8,292 nt of DNA from Planctomycetota bacterium (GCA_021777685.1 JAJYDH010000289.1:1-8292), one strand, 5' to 3'; shown: positions 1-6,055, counted from the first letter of the stretch. The notes: a model not told the origin generated them from the letters alone. Translations and numbers: made by a program.

Positions 1-843
1 GGCCGGACCCTCCCCAAGCCCGAGGACCTGGCCGGCGTGGCCAAGAAATACGGCCTGGCCCACGAGGTCACGCCGATGCTCGACCGCCGCGAGGCCGAGC
101 ACTACGGCCGGATCTCGGAAGCCCAGGCCGGGACGGGCCGCTCGGCCGACACCAAGAAGTTCGCCGGCGTCGCCTTCGACCCCAAGACGCAGCTCTTCGA
201 AGGGTTCGAACTGAGCGAGATCCTGGGCGAACGCTACCTCGTCCGGAAGATCGCCGACTCGCCGGCGCACGTCGCCGACCTCAAGGAGATCCGCGACAAG
301 GTCGTCCACGCCTGGAAGCTGGAGAAGGCCCGGGAGCGGGCCCGCAAGGCCGCCGACGAACTGGCCGCGAAGGTGAAGGCCGATGGCGGCCAGATCAAGG
401 ACCTCTCGATCGACGGCAAGCCGGTCATCGCGATCGACTCGGCCACCAAGCTCAAGCCCGGCATGTCGATCCCGCCCCAGCTCATGATGCAGTACCGGAT
501 GCAGAGGCTGCCCGCGTCGCCGACGGACCTCCCGCAGATCCCCGACGCCGGCCCGGCGCTGATCGACGGCCTCTTCGCCCTCAAGCCCGGCGAGGTGGCG
601 GTCGACTCCGACCTGCCGAAGTCGACCTATTACATCATGACCCTGGAGAAGCGCGACCCGGTCAGCTACATGGCCTTGATGGGCCCCAACGGCTCGCTCG
701 CCGGCTACTGGAGCGAGACCCAGATGGACGTCATGCGCAAGGCGTATGCCGACGGGATGTCCCGCCTCCGCGAACAGGCCGGGTTCAAGCCCGAGGACTA
801 CCCCGCCGAGGAGAAGCGGCGCGACGAGGACGCCGCCGAGTGA
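1..843 (+). CDS. PpiD/SurA-like peptidyl-prolyl isomerase or periplasmic chaperone, C-terminal part (5' end outside window)
   Basis: The frame is open from base 1 with no stop upstream, so this is the last 280 codons of a longer gene; the GTG at 37 lies inside it and is not a real start. It resembles the C-terminal region of PpiD/SurA-type foldases. An E-R-Y-L-V-R-K-I strand is followed by a charged helix (about residues 94-125, starting L-K-E-I-R-D-K-V-V) rich in K, R, E and A. Near residues 191-198 L-F-A-L-K-P-G-E resembles the parvulin-type 'AF.LKPGE' motif, followed by a Y-Y-I-M-T-L-E strand. The end is highly charged (E-E-K-R-R-D-E-D). Such proteins are membrane-anchored or exported and help fold envelope proteins. 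The N-terminal anchor and the main PPIase core cannot be seen, so catalytic activity cannot be judged. The gene converges on the leftward gene ending at 1031. Confidence 0.55.
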   Translation, partial: GRTLPKPEDLAGVAKKYGLAHEVTPMLDRREAEHYGRISEAQAGTGRSADTKKFAGVAFDPKTQLFEGFELSEILGERYLVRKIADSPAHVADLKEIRDKVVHAWKLEKARERARKAADELAAKVKADGGQIKDLSIDGKPVIAIDSATKLKPGMSIPPQLMMQYRMQRLPASPTDLPQIPDAGPALIDGLFALKPGEVAVDSDLPKSTYYIMTLEKRDPVSYMALMGPNGSLAGYWSETQMDVMRKAYADGMSRLREQAGFKPEDYPAEEKRRDEDAAE

Positions 844-880
844 TCCTTAAATCATGACGGCCAACGGCCGCTCTTCTCTT

Positions 881-1002
881 CCTCCCCTCTCCCCTCTGGG
901 AGAGGGGTCGGGGGTGAGGGCTGCCGCACCGGTGACGGGCCGGATCAGGGGCTCGAACGACGACGACCCTCACCCCGGCCCTCTCCCAGAGGGAGAGGGA
1001 GG
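881..1002. repeat. Pair of GC-rich hairpin repeats in inverted orientation between convergent genes
   Basis: Two copies of a CCCTCACCCC...CTCTCCC-AGA-GGGAGAG-type unit lie head to head, at 881-920 (minus orientation) and 967-1002 (plus orientation). Each is a hairpin by itself: in the first, 884-893 pairs perfectly with 898-907 (10 bp, 4-nt loop); in the second, 979-987 pairs with 991-999 (9 bp, 3-nt loop). The copies differ mainly by single-base indels in G/C runs, and together could form one large cruciform with a spacer of about 46 nt. Units of this look are common as dispersed REP-like repeats in GC-rich bacterial genomes. Placed between convergent genes, the pair could end transcription from both sides, although there is no T-tract. 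Confidence 0.75.
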
Positions 1003-1030
1003 CAGAATCGAGGAACGCGGGGGACGAAAT

Positions 1031-1525
1031 TCAAGCCCCCGTCCTCGCCCGCCGGAAGACGTAATAGTGGTGCCCCTCGTTCGGCTTGAGCTTCCTGGGC
1101 CGGTACTGGGTGGGCACGCCCAGCCGCTCGGGCATGGCGAAGGCGTTCATGCTCACGCGGAGCGTGTCGCCCTCGACCGCGTAGATCCCGACGATCCAGC
1201 CGGCATCGAGCTTGAAGTCGACCCAGTCAGGATGGCTCGACGGCTCGATGTAGTAGGTGCCCCGGGCGTCGATGTCGTCGATCAGCCCCCGGAAGGCGAC
1301 CGACTTGCCGTCGAACTCGACCCGGCAGCGGGCGGCGGCGTCGCCCTCGGCCTTCCGGTGGTCGCCCACCTGCACGAGCTCGGCGACCCAGGCCCCCTGG
1401 AGCTTGTCGCGGGTCGCCCGGACGTCGGCCGAGTCGTTCCCCATCGACCGCCCCCAGGCGAGCAGCACGACGATTTCCGCCGCGACGATCGAGACCGCCG
1501 CGATCCGATGATTCCGCAAGCTCAT
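1031..1525 (-). CDS. TIGR03067-type planctomycete secreted or membrane-anchored protein
   Basis: This 164-residue protein has a single hydrophobic stretch at residues 8-24 (signal peptide or N-terminal anchor, no lipobox cysteine). A compact domain follows that fits the TIGR03067 planctomycete family: D-K-L-Q-G-A-W at 40-46, a V-E-F-D-G strand near 69-73, R-G-T-Y-Y-I-E-P-S-S-H-P-D-W-V-D-F at 88-104, and G-I-Y-A-V-E-G-D-T-L-R-V at 113-124. The family is known from many paralogues in planctomycetes; to my knowledge its function is not established, and none is proposed here. The ATG at 1525 is preceded by GGGAGG on the minus strand (1533-1538) at 7-nt spacing, which supports this start. The gene lies 83 nt downstream of the membrane-protein gene ending at 1609 and may be co-transcribed with it or have its own promoter. 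Confidence 0.8.
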   Translation of the reverse strand: MSLRNHRIAAVSIVAAEIVVLLAWGRSMGNDSADVRATRDKLQGAWVAELVQVGDHRKAEGDAAARCRVEFDGKSVAFRGLIDDIDARGTYYIEPSSHPDWVDFKLDAGWIVGIYAVEGDTLRVSMNAFAMPERLGVPTQYRPRKLKPNEGHHYYVFRRARTGA

Positions 1526-1608
1526 CTCCCGGCCTCCCTGCCGACCGCGATCCCTCCCGAGACGAAGGGCCGCATCCTAGCCGAGCCCCGGGATCCGGTC
1601 GAGGCGGA

Positions 1609-2208
1609 TCAGACGCCCTGGCTGAGCAGGATCAGCACGGCCCAGGCGATCGGCCAGGTCCAGAGAACCCATAGGGCCGCGAGGTGGGTCCAGGAGTCGG
1701 AGGCCGTCCCGGGCTTGACCCTCCTCGGGACGACCAGCAGGAGCAAGGCCATCGCGACCGCCCCCTGGATCAACCCGACAGGCCCCGCGATCGAGTGGAT
1801 CGATCGCGCCGAGACGACGAACATCGTCAGGGCGATCCAGTACCCGCCGATCAGCATCCAGGCCATCTCGGCCCGTGTATAGGGCCAGGACGCCGGCGAA
1901 TCGGACCCGGCCGGGTGCGGGGCGTCGGCCGGCTCCTTCGAGGAGATCAGGCGGCCGAGCTTCGGTCGACGAGGCCGGGGGTCGTCGGGGGCGACCCGCC
2001 GGTCGAAGAGCAGGACGATCGGCCCGCCCATCGCCAGGCCGAGCCAGAGATATTCCAGGCCGAGCATGACCGCGGGGACGCCGACGAGCGGCCTGGAATC
2101 GGGCCAGAGGGACCGGATCAGGAGCGCGGCCATCCCGTAGCCCACCACCAGGCCGGCCAGGTCGAGGAGCCGGAGCCCGCCGGTGCGTCTGGTCTCGGGC
2201 GTCGTCAA
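1609..2208 (-). CDS. Five-helix membrane protein of unknown function, TTG start, paralogue of upstream neighbour
   Basis: This 199-residue protein has about five hydrophobic segments, near residues 12-33, 42-68, 114-134, 141-161 and 173-195. A basic and proline-rich loop separates helices 2 and 3 (about 69-110, with D-R-R, P-R-P-R-R-P-K and P-A-D-A-P-H-P). The start is taken as TTG at 2208. It is the first possible codon after an in-frame stop two codons upstream, it is preceded by AAGGGGG at 7-nt spacing, and it keeps the first helix whole; the next in-frame ATG (residue 25) would cut that helix. The gene begins 20 nt after the stop of the gene ending at 2229, so the two are probably one transcript. 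Its C-terminal helix carries W-T-H-x9-W-P-I, a pattern with identical spacing in that neighbour, and both start with an L-D-x3-L-V-x-G helix. I do not recognise a named family. Confidence 0.75.
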   Translation of the reverse strand: MTTPETRRTGGLRLLDLAGLVVGYGMAALLIRSLWPDSRPLVGVPAVMLGLEYLWLGLAMGGPIVLLFDRRVAPDDPRPRRPKLGRLISSKEPADAPHPAGSDSPASWPYTRAEMAWMLIGGYWIALTMFVVSARSIHSIAGPVGLIQGAVAMALLLLVVPRRVKPGTASDSWTHLAALWVLWTWPIAWAVLILLSQGV

Positions 2209-2228
2209 TGGTCAGCCCCCCTTCCCGA

Positions 2229-2762
2229 TCAACCCATGACGACCAGTCCCACGCCGCACTGGATCGGCCAGGCCACCGTCAGGGCGAGGCCGAGCCGGTG
2301 GGTCCACGGCGAGGGCCCTTGCCCCCTCGGCTTCGAGGGGTCGACCAGCAGGAACCTCGCGGCGAGGACCGGAACGGCCACCATCGCCACCAGGCAGAGC
2401 CCGATGCTCAGGCAACCCACATAGGTCGGGTCGAGCCGGCCCGAGACCAGGTCGGGCGCCGGGTCGAAGGTCTTCACCATCGCGGCCAGGAGCCAGGGCA
2501 GGCCCGACATCGCCCAGAGCCGGTCGCCGAGCCGGGGGTATCCCTCGGGCCGGGTGAAGAAGCGCCGGACAAGGAAGATGTACGGGCCGGTGGCCGTCGT
2601 CGAAAGCCAGGCGAAGAGGCACCAGGCCCAGGCCCAGTCGCCCGGGGTGGCGAACCGGGGGACGGCCGCCCGGATGTGGACCGACGCCACCGCCGCGCCC
2701 GTCACGAGCGCCACGCCGTCGAGCACGGTGAACCCGCCCCCCCCGTCGCCCCGGTCCGCCAT
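2229..2762 (-). CDS. Five-helix membrane protein of unknown function, first gene of the leftward group
   Basis: With the ATG at 2762 this is 177 residues, with hydrophobic segments near 11-31, 43-66, 81-98, 113-139 and 153-176 and short loops such as R-R-F-F-T-R-P-E-G-Y-P-R-L-G-D. The frame stays open to an ATG at 2858 (209 aa) and another at 2819 (196 aa). I prefer 2762 because the extra N-terminal residues are charged and low in complexity, and their codons (GTA, ATT, AAA, TCT, AGA) do not follow the strong G/C third-position use of the rest. Also, the 2858 start has no ribosome binding site, whereas GGGGAG lies about 10 nt before 2762. The ATG at 2819 has GAGGGA directly adjacent and cannot be excluded. 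The protein looks like a tandem paralogue of the product encoded at 1609-2208. Function unknown. Confidence 0.7.
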   Translation of the reverse strand: MADRGDGGGGFTVLDGVALVTGAAVASVHIRAAVPRFATPGDWAWAWCLFAWLSTTATGPYIFLVRRFFTRPEGYPRLGDRLWAMSGLPWLLAAMVKTFDPAPDLVSGRLDPTYVGCLSIGLCLVAMVAVPVLAARFLLVDPSKPRGQGPSPWTHRLGLALTVAWPIQCGVGLVVMG

Positions 2763-2857
2763 CGGTCCCGATCTCCCCACCCGGTCGCCAAGACCGTCTT
2801 CCTTCCCCCGCCCCGACATTCCCTCGCGAGATCGTTTAATTACGCGAAGGGGTTGCA

Positions 2858-2886
2858 TTGCCGGCGAGGCCGGGAGGCGTTATAGT
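2858..2886 (+). promoter_or_regulatory. Sigma70-type promoter upstream of der
   Basis: A TTGCCG -35 box (2858-2863) is separated by 17 nt from a TATAGT -10 box (2881-2886). The -10 box matches the consensus at five of six positions and the -35 box at four of six. Transcription would start near 2893 and leave a leader of about 100 nt before der. The leader opens with a small GGTCC-GGG-GGACC hairpin (2891-2903). The AT-rich core 2880-2890 (TTATAGTATAA) is almost its own reverse complement, so a -10-like box (TATACT or TATAAC) is also readable on the minus strand towards the membrane-protein genes, but I find no good -35 box for it. Confidence 0.55.
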
Positions 2887-2991
2887 ATAAGGTCCGGGGG
2901 ACCGAGGCCATCCCGACATCCCCATCAATCATTCAAACCCGGATGTTTCGGCGGCCCTCCTCGACGGTCCTGAGAAAGAAGCGAGACGGCC

Positions 2992-4491
2992 ATGCCCCTC
3001 CCCAAAGTGGTGATCGTCGGCCGACCGAACGTCGGCAAGTCGTCGTTGTTCAACTGGATCGCGCAGCGAAGGATCGCGATCGTCGATGACATGTCGGGCG
3101 TGACCCGGGACCGCGTGAGCACGCTGGCCCAGGCCGGAGACGAGGACGATCCCCGGTTCTTCGAACTGATGGACACCGGCGGGATCGGCATGGTCGACCG
3201 CGACGACCTGTCCGAGGACGTCGACCGCCAGATCGAGACGGGGATCGGCGAGGCCGACGTGATCCTCTTCGTCGTCGACGTCCGCGACGGAGTGATGCCG
3301 CTCGACGAGGAGGTGGCGCATCGGCTGCGTTACATCCAGAAGACTCCCGTGTTGCTCGTGATCAACAAGTCCGACACCCCGGAGATGGACAGTCGCGGCG
3401 GCGAGTTCTACAAGCTCGGGCGTGGCAAGCCGGTCTACGTCTCGACCCACCAGAACCGCAACCGGAAGCAGCTCCTCAAGCTGATCGCCGAGCGGCTGCC
3501 GGACGTCCACACGGCGAAGCCCTCGGACGAGGTGATGAAGGTCGCCGTCGTCGGCCGCCCCAACACCGGCAAGTCGACGTTCATCAACACCCTGGCCCAC
3601 TCCGAGCGGATGATCGTCTCCGAGCGGCCGGGCACCACACGAGACTCGGTCGACGTCCGGTTCGAGCTCGACGGCCTGCCGTTCGTGGCGATCGACACGG
3701 CGGGGGTCAAGCGGAAGGCCAAGATCAACGACAGCCTCGACTTCTACTCGGTCCACCGGGCCGAGCGGTCGATCCGCCGGGCCGACGTCGTGCTCCTGTT
3801 CCTCGACCCCACCCAGGGGATCTCGCGGCTCGACAAGCAGATGGCCGACTACATCGGCCAGCAGTACAAGCCCTGCATCTTCACGGTCAACAAGTGGGAC
3901 CTGATGCAGAACAACGGCGACTCCGAGAGTCCCGGCATGGGCCGGTTCGCCGTGATGGTCCAGCACGCCTTCCGGGGGATGGCCTACATGCCCCTGGCGT
4001 TCATCACCGCCCAGACGGGCCGGAACGTCAAGGCGCTGTTGAACCTCTCGCAGTCGATGTTCAAGCAGGCGAGCCAGCGGATCGGCACCGGCACGCTCAA
4101 CCGAGTCGTCCGCGAGGCCGTCGACGCCCATCCCCCCGCCGGCCGGGGCGGCCGGAACCCCCGGATCTACTACGCCACCCAGGTCGGCACCGCGCCGCCG
4201 ACGATCGTCCTGTTCGTGAACTATCCCTCCCTGTTCGACGCCCCTTACCAGCGTTACCTGCTGAACGTCTTCCGGGAGAGGCTCCCGTTCAAGGACGTGC
4301 CGGTCAAGCTCTACCTCCGGGCCCGGTCGCAGAGCGACCCCAACTCGCCGAACGCGCCGAACTCCGCCGACATGGACGACATCTTCGCCGACGCAGGCTC
4401 GATGGCCAACGGCCACAACGGCAAGAAGCCCGCCGGCCGGACCCAGCTCGACCGCGAGGTCAACGACCTCCTCGCCGAGCTGGAAGGCTGA
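2992..4491 (+). CDS. der: Ribosome-associated GTPase Der (EngA)
   Basis: Der is a cytoplasmic GTPase with two tandem G domains and a C-terminal KH-like domain, needed for assembly of the large (50S) ribosomal subunit. The first G domain shows G1 G-R-P-N-V-G-K-S at 10-17, the switch T-R-D at 38-40, D-T-G-G at 61-64 and N-K-S-D at 125-128. The second shows G-R-P-N-T-G-K-S at 188-195 (Thr in place of the common Val), T-T-R-D at 215-218, D-T-A-G at 235-238 and N-K-W-D at 300-303, then an I-T-A-Q-T-G G5-like loop. The KH-like region ends with R-E-R-L-P-F-K-D-V-P-V-K-L-Y-L-R near residue 443. All nucleotide-binding motifs are present, so both domains should be active. A tail of about 54 residues follows (446-499), beginning with an Asn/Pro/Ser-rich run and ending in charged helix-like sequence. 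The Shine-Dalgarno is weak; only a purine-rich stretch (about 2971-2983) precedes the ATG. A strong hairpin terminator follows the stop. Confidence 0.97.
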   Translation: MPLPKVVIVGRPNVGKSSLFNWIAQRRIAIVDDMSGVTRDRVSTLAQAGDEDDPRFFELMDTGGIGMVDRDDLSEDVDRQIETGIGEADVILFVVDVRDGVMPLDEEVAHRLRYIQKTPVLLVINKSDTPEMDSRGGEFYKLGRGKPVYVSTHQNRNRKQLLKLIAERLPDVHTAKPSDEVMKVAVVGRPNTGKSTFINTLAHSERMIVSERPGTTRDSVDVRFELDGLPFVAIDTAGVKRKAKINDSLDFYSVHRAERSIRRADVVLLFLDPTQGISRLDKQMADYIGQQYKPCIFTVNKWDLMQNNGDSESPGMGRFAVMVQHAFRGMAYMPLAFITAQTGRNVKALLNLSQSMFKQASQRIGTGTLNRVVREAVDAHPPAGRGGRNPRIYYATQVGTAPPTIVLFVNYPSLFDAPYQRYLLNVFRERLPFKDVPVKLYLRARSQSDPNSPNAPNSADMDDIFADAGSMANGHNGKKPAGRTQLDREVNDLLAELEG

Positions 4492-4520
4492 TCGTCGGAG
4501 CCCCTCCGCCCTGGATTCTT

Positions 4521-4558
4521 CACCGACCCGGATCTATGATCCGGGTCGGTGCTTTTCG
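4521..4558 (+). terminator. Intrinsic terminator of der
   Basis: A perfect 14-bp stem (4521-4534, CACCGACCCGGATC, pairing with 4538-4551) closes a 3-nt TAT loop and is followed by CTTTTCG. The T-tract has only four T, but the stem is long and GC-rich. It starts 29 nt after the der stop codon. The end of the structure is only about 32 nt before the ATG at 4590, leaving little room for a separate promoter for the next gene. A TATGAT hexamer at 4535-4540, spanning loop and stem, resembles a -10 box, but its best -35 (TGGATT, 4512-4517, 17-nt spacing) is poor. Confidence 0.85.
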
Positions 4559-4589
4559 AACCCTGGTTTAACCTCGGAGCGCCTCGCCG

Positions 4590-5501
4590 ATGCGGCCGAA
4601 CACCCGTCGCCAGTTCCTCGCCTCGGCCGCCGTCGCGGCCCTGGCCGGCCCTCCCCTCCTGGGCCAGTCCGCGCGGGGGATCGGGCCGATCGCCCGGACC
4701 CGGCCGAGTCACCTCAAGCTCAGCCTGGCGGCCTACTCGTTCCGCGACTCGCTCGCGCCGAAGGGCGGCAAGCCGACGATGGACCTCTTCGACTTCGTCG
4801 ACCTGGCCGCCGACCTGGCGCTCGACGGGGTCGAGCTGACCTCGTATTACTTCCCGCCCGACGTGACGCCCGACTATCTCCACCGGCTCAAGCAGCGGGC
4901 GTTCACCCTGGGGCTGGACGTCTCGGGGACCTCGGTCGGCAACAACTTCTGCGTCCCCCCCGGCCCCGAGCGTGAGAAGCAGCTCGCCCTGGTCCGGACC
5001 TGGGTCGACCGCGCGGCCGAGCTGGACGCCCCGGTGATCCGGATCTTCGCGGGCACGATCCCCAAAGGCGAGACCGAGGACGTGGCCGTCGCCCGAGCCA
5101 TCGAGGGGATCAAGGCGTCGCTCCCCTACGCCGCCGAGAAGGGCGTGACCCTCGCCCTGGAGAACCACGGGGGGATCACCGCGACCCCCGCCCAGCTCCT
5201 CAAGCTGGTCCGGGCCGTCGACGCCCCGAACTTCGGCATCAACCTCGACACCGGCAACTTCCACGGCGAGGACCCCTACGCCGACCTCGCCCAGCTCGCC
5301 CCCTACGCGGTGAACGTGCAGGTCAAGACCGAGGTCAGCCCCAAGGGGAGGCCGAAGGAGGATGCCGACCTCTCTCGCGTCGTCGGCCTGCTCCGCGACG
5401 CCAAATATTCGGGCTATGTCGTGCTCGAATACGAGGCGAAGGAAGACCCGGCGGTCGCCGTGCCGAAGCACATCAAGAAGCTGCGGTCTCTGATCGGTTG
5501 A
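4590..5501 (+). CDS. Tat-exported sugar phosphate isomerase/epimerase-like TIM-barrel protein
   Basis: This 303-residue protein has a twin-arginine signal: T-R-R-Q-F-L at residues 5-10, then the hydrophobic A-S-A-A-V-A-A-L-A-G. The mature part is a xylose-isomerase-like / AP-endonuclease-2-like TIM barrel. Typical barrel strands are G-V-E-L (E82), L-E-N-H-G-G (E191, H193), N-L-D-T-G-N-F-H (D220, H225) and V-V-L-E-Y-E (E280). E191, D220 and E280 fit the usual divalent-metal ligands. Where many relatives have H-V-H/H-L-K, this protein reads V-Q-V-K (Q244, K246), so one His ligand may be replaced by Gln. Relatives isomerise or epimerise sugars, inositols or keto-sugars; the substrate here is unknown and the site of action should be the periplasm. 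The ATG at 4590 has GGAG at 10-nt spacing. No clear terminator follows. Confidence 0.85.
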   Translation: MRPNTRRQFLASAAVAALAGPPLLGQSARGIGPIARTRPSHLKLSLAAYSFRDSLAPKGGKPTMDLFDFVDLAADLALDGVELTSYYFPPDVTPDYLHRLKQRAFTLGLDVSGTSVGNNFCVPPGPEREKQLALVRTWVDRAAELDAPVIRIFAGTIPKGETEDVAVARAIEGIKASLPYAAEKGVTLALENHGGITATPAQLLKLVRAVDAPNFGINLDTGNFHGEDPYADLAQLAPYAVNVQVKTEVSPKGRPKEDADLSRVVGLLRDAKYSGYVVLEYEAKEDPAVAVPKHIKKLRSLIG

Positions 5502-5977
5502 TCTTCGTGACGTTGGGATCTCGGGAAACCGGGCAAGGAGGAGGTCGACGCGGACGAGCCGTTCCTGGTCACCGCGCCGGCCGATCGCCCGTTAGGGTGT
5601 CCTTGACGACCCCTCCTCCTTTCATGACGCACTTTGCGAAGTTCACGGGCCGGGTCTGGCCGATCCTCCCGGAGATGTGAGGCAAGGAATCCGTTTCCAC
5701 CGCCTACAGCAGATCACACTCGCGATGCGCCCGGTCGCTCCTCGTGGGGTAGGGCCTGCCCTGCCGATCGGGCCGAAGACGGCAGGGCAAGCCCTACCCT
5801 ACCTGTGTCATCCGGCCGTGATCCGCTGTAATTCGAGAGCCTGGCGACAGGCATGCATCCTGTCCGGATAAATCTCTGGCTCCTGTCCGGAAACGGGTGG
5901 CTTGCCACTTTCGTCGAGTCGCTCGATCGGTTGAAGTGACGGGAGATCATTCATTCGGCCCGGGTGATAAGGCGACC
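5502..5977. other. Non-coding accessory stretch with small repeats between the TIM-barrel gene and transposon remnants
   Basis: I find no convincing gene here; the short open frames lack ribosome binding sites and coding-like codon use. It contains several structures. AAGGAGGAGG at 5535-5544 pairs with CCTCCTCCTT at 5612-5621 across a spacer of about 67 nt. A 20-bp dispersed-type inverted repeat lies at 5747-5799. GACAGG (5846-5851) pairs with CCTGTC (5859-5864). An 11-bp direct repeat TCCTGTCCGGA lies at 5858-5868 and 5881-5891. A GTGGC-TT-GCCAC hairpin lies at 5897-5908. The right part may include the 5' flank of the IS1595-like fragment that follows. Confidence 0.6.
5746..5800. repeat. 20-bp inverted repeat (GGGTAGGGC...GCCCTACCC), REP or MITE-like hairpin
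   Basis: The left arm 5747-5766 (GGGTAGGGCCTGCCCTGCCG) and the right arm 5780-5799 are reverse complements apart from one base (C versus T), with a 13-nt spacer (5767-5779). Each arm also has internal symmetry (AGGGC..GCCCT). It codes for nothing and lies just outside the insertion-sequence debris. It has the form of a dispersed intergenic repeat or a very small non-autonomous element, but copy number cannot be seen from one window. Confidence 0.7.
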
Positions 5978-6035
5978 ATGAATTACCCGATCGGCGACCT
6001 GATGGACGAGTCCGCCCGCTACAAATTCCTCGTCG
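5978..6035 (+). pseudogene. Remnant of an IS1595-type transposase, N-terminal 19 codons only
   Basis: The ATG at 5978 starts MNYPIGDLMDESARYKFLV, which resembles the start of IS1595-family transposases as I remember them (a pattern like 'LADLMDEdaCY..LV.LLHPDGLaCPRC', leading into a zinc ribbon). The Cys expected in 'ACY' reads Arg here. The similarity stops at codon 19, exactly one base before the left inverted repeat of the IS66 element. The expected LHPDGL-CPRC zinc-ribbon sequence is not found on either side of that element. This suggests an older IS1595-type insertion truncated by the IS66 element or by a later deletion. The match is short and from memory, so confidence is moderate. Confidence 0.5.
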
Positions 6036-6051
6036 GTAGGCGTTCACGGCC
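6036..6051 (+). repeat. Left terminal inverted repeat of the IS66 element
   Basis: GTAGGCGTTCACGGCC is the exact reverse complement of 7960-7975. It directly abuts the truncated IS1595-like coding remnant. Confidence 0.88.
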
Positions 6052-6055
6052 CGGA

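Noticed and set aside
844..1030. CRISPR-like or tandem repeat array
   Set aside because: There are only two units, in inverted orientation and without regular spacers.
854..1882. Long plus-strand open frame of 342 codons
   Set aside because: It runs through the hairpin repeats and antisense to two leftward genes. Its composition (Pro, Arg, Gly, Asp, Val runs) is what GC-rich antisense frames give, and it has no ribosome binding site.
2763..2858. N-terminal extension of the first leftward membrane protein
   Set aside because: Codon use differs from the rest, there is no ribosome binding site at 2858, and the stretch reaches the promoter region, so it is treated as a leader. The alternative ATG at 2819 remains possible.
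2929..4416. Minus-strand open frame of 495 codons opposite der
   Set aside because: It is the antisense shadow of der; the product is a low-complexity mix rich in Arg, Asp, Val, Leu and His with no domain features.
4311..5471. Minus-strand open frame of 386 codons opposite the TIM-barrel gene
   Set aside because: It is an antisense shadow covering the 3' end of der, the terminator and the TIM-barrel gene, with low-complexity composition.
5498..5680. Small plus-strand open frame after the TIM-barrel gene
   Set aside because: It overlaps the stop of that gene and crosses the complementary tracts, and it has no ribosome binding site or recognisable domain.
5897..5977. Upstream part of the 61-codon frame leading into the IS1595-like remnant
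   Set aside because: The recognisable similarity begins only at the ATG at 5978; the preceding codons lack coding-like composition.
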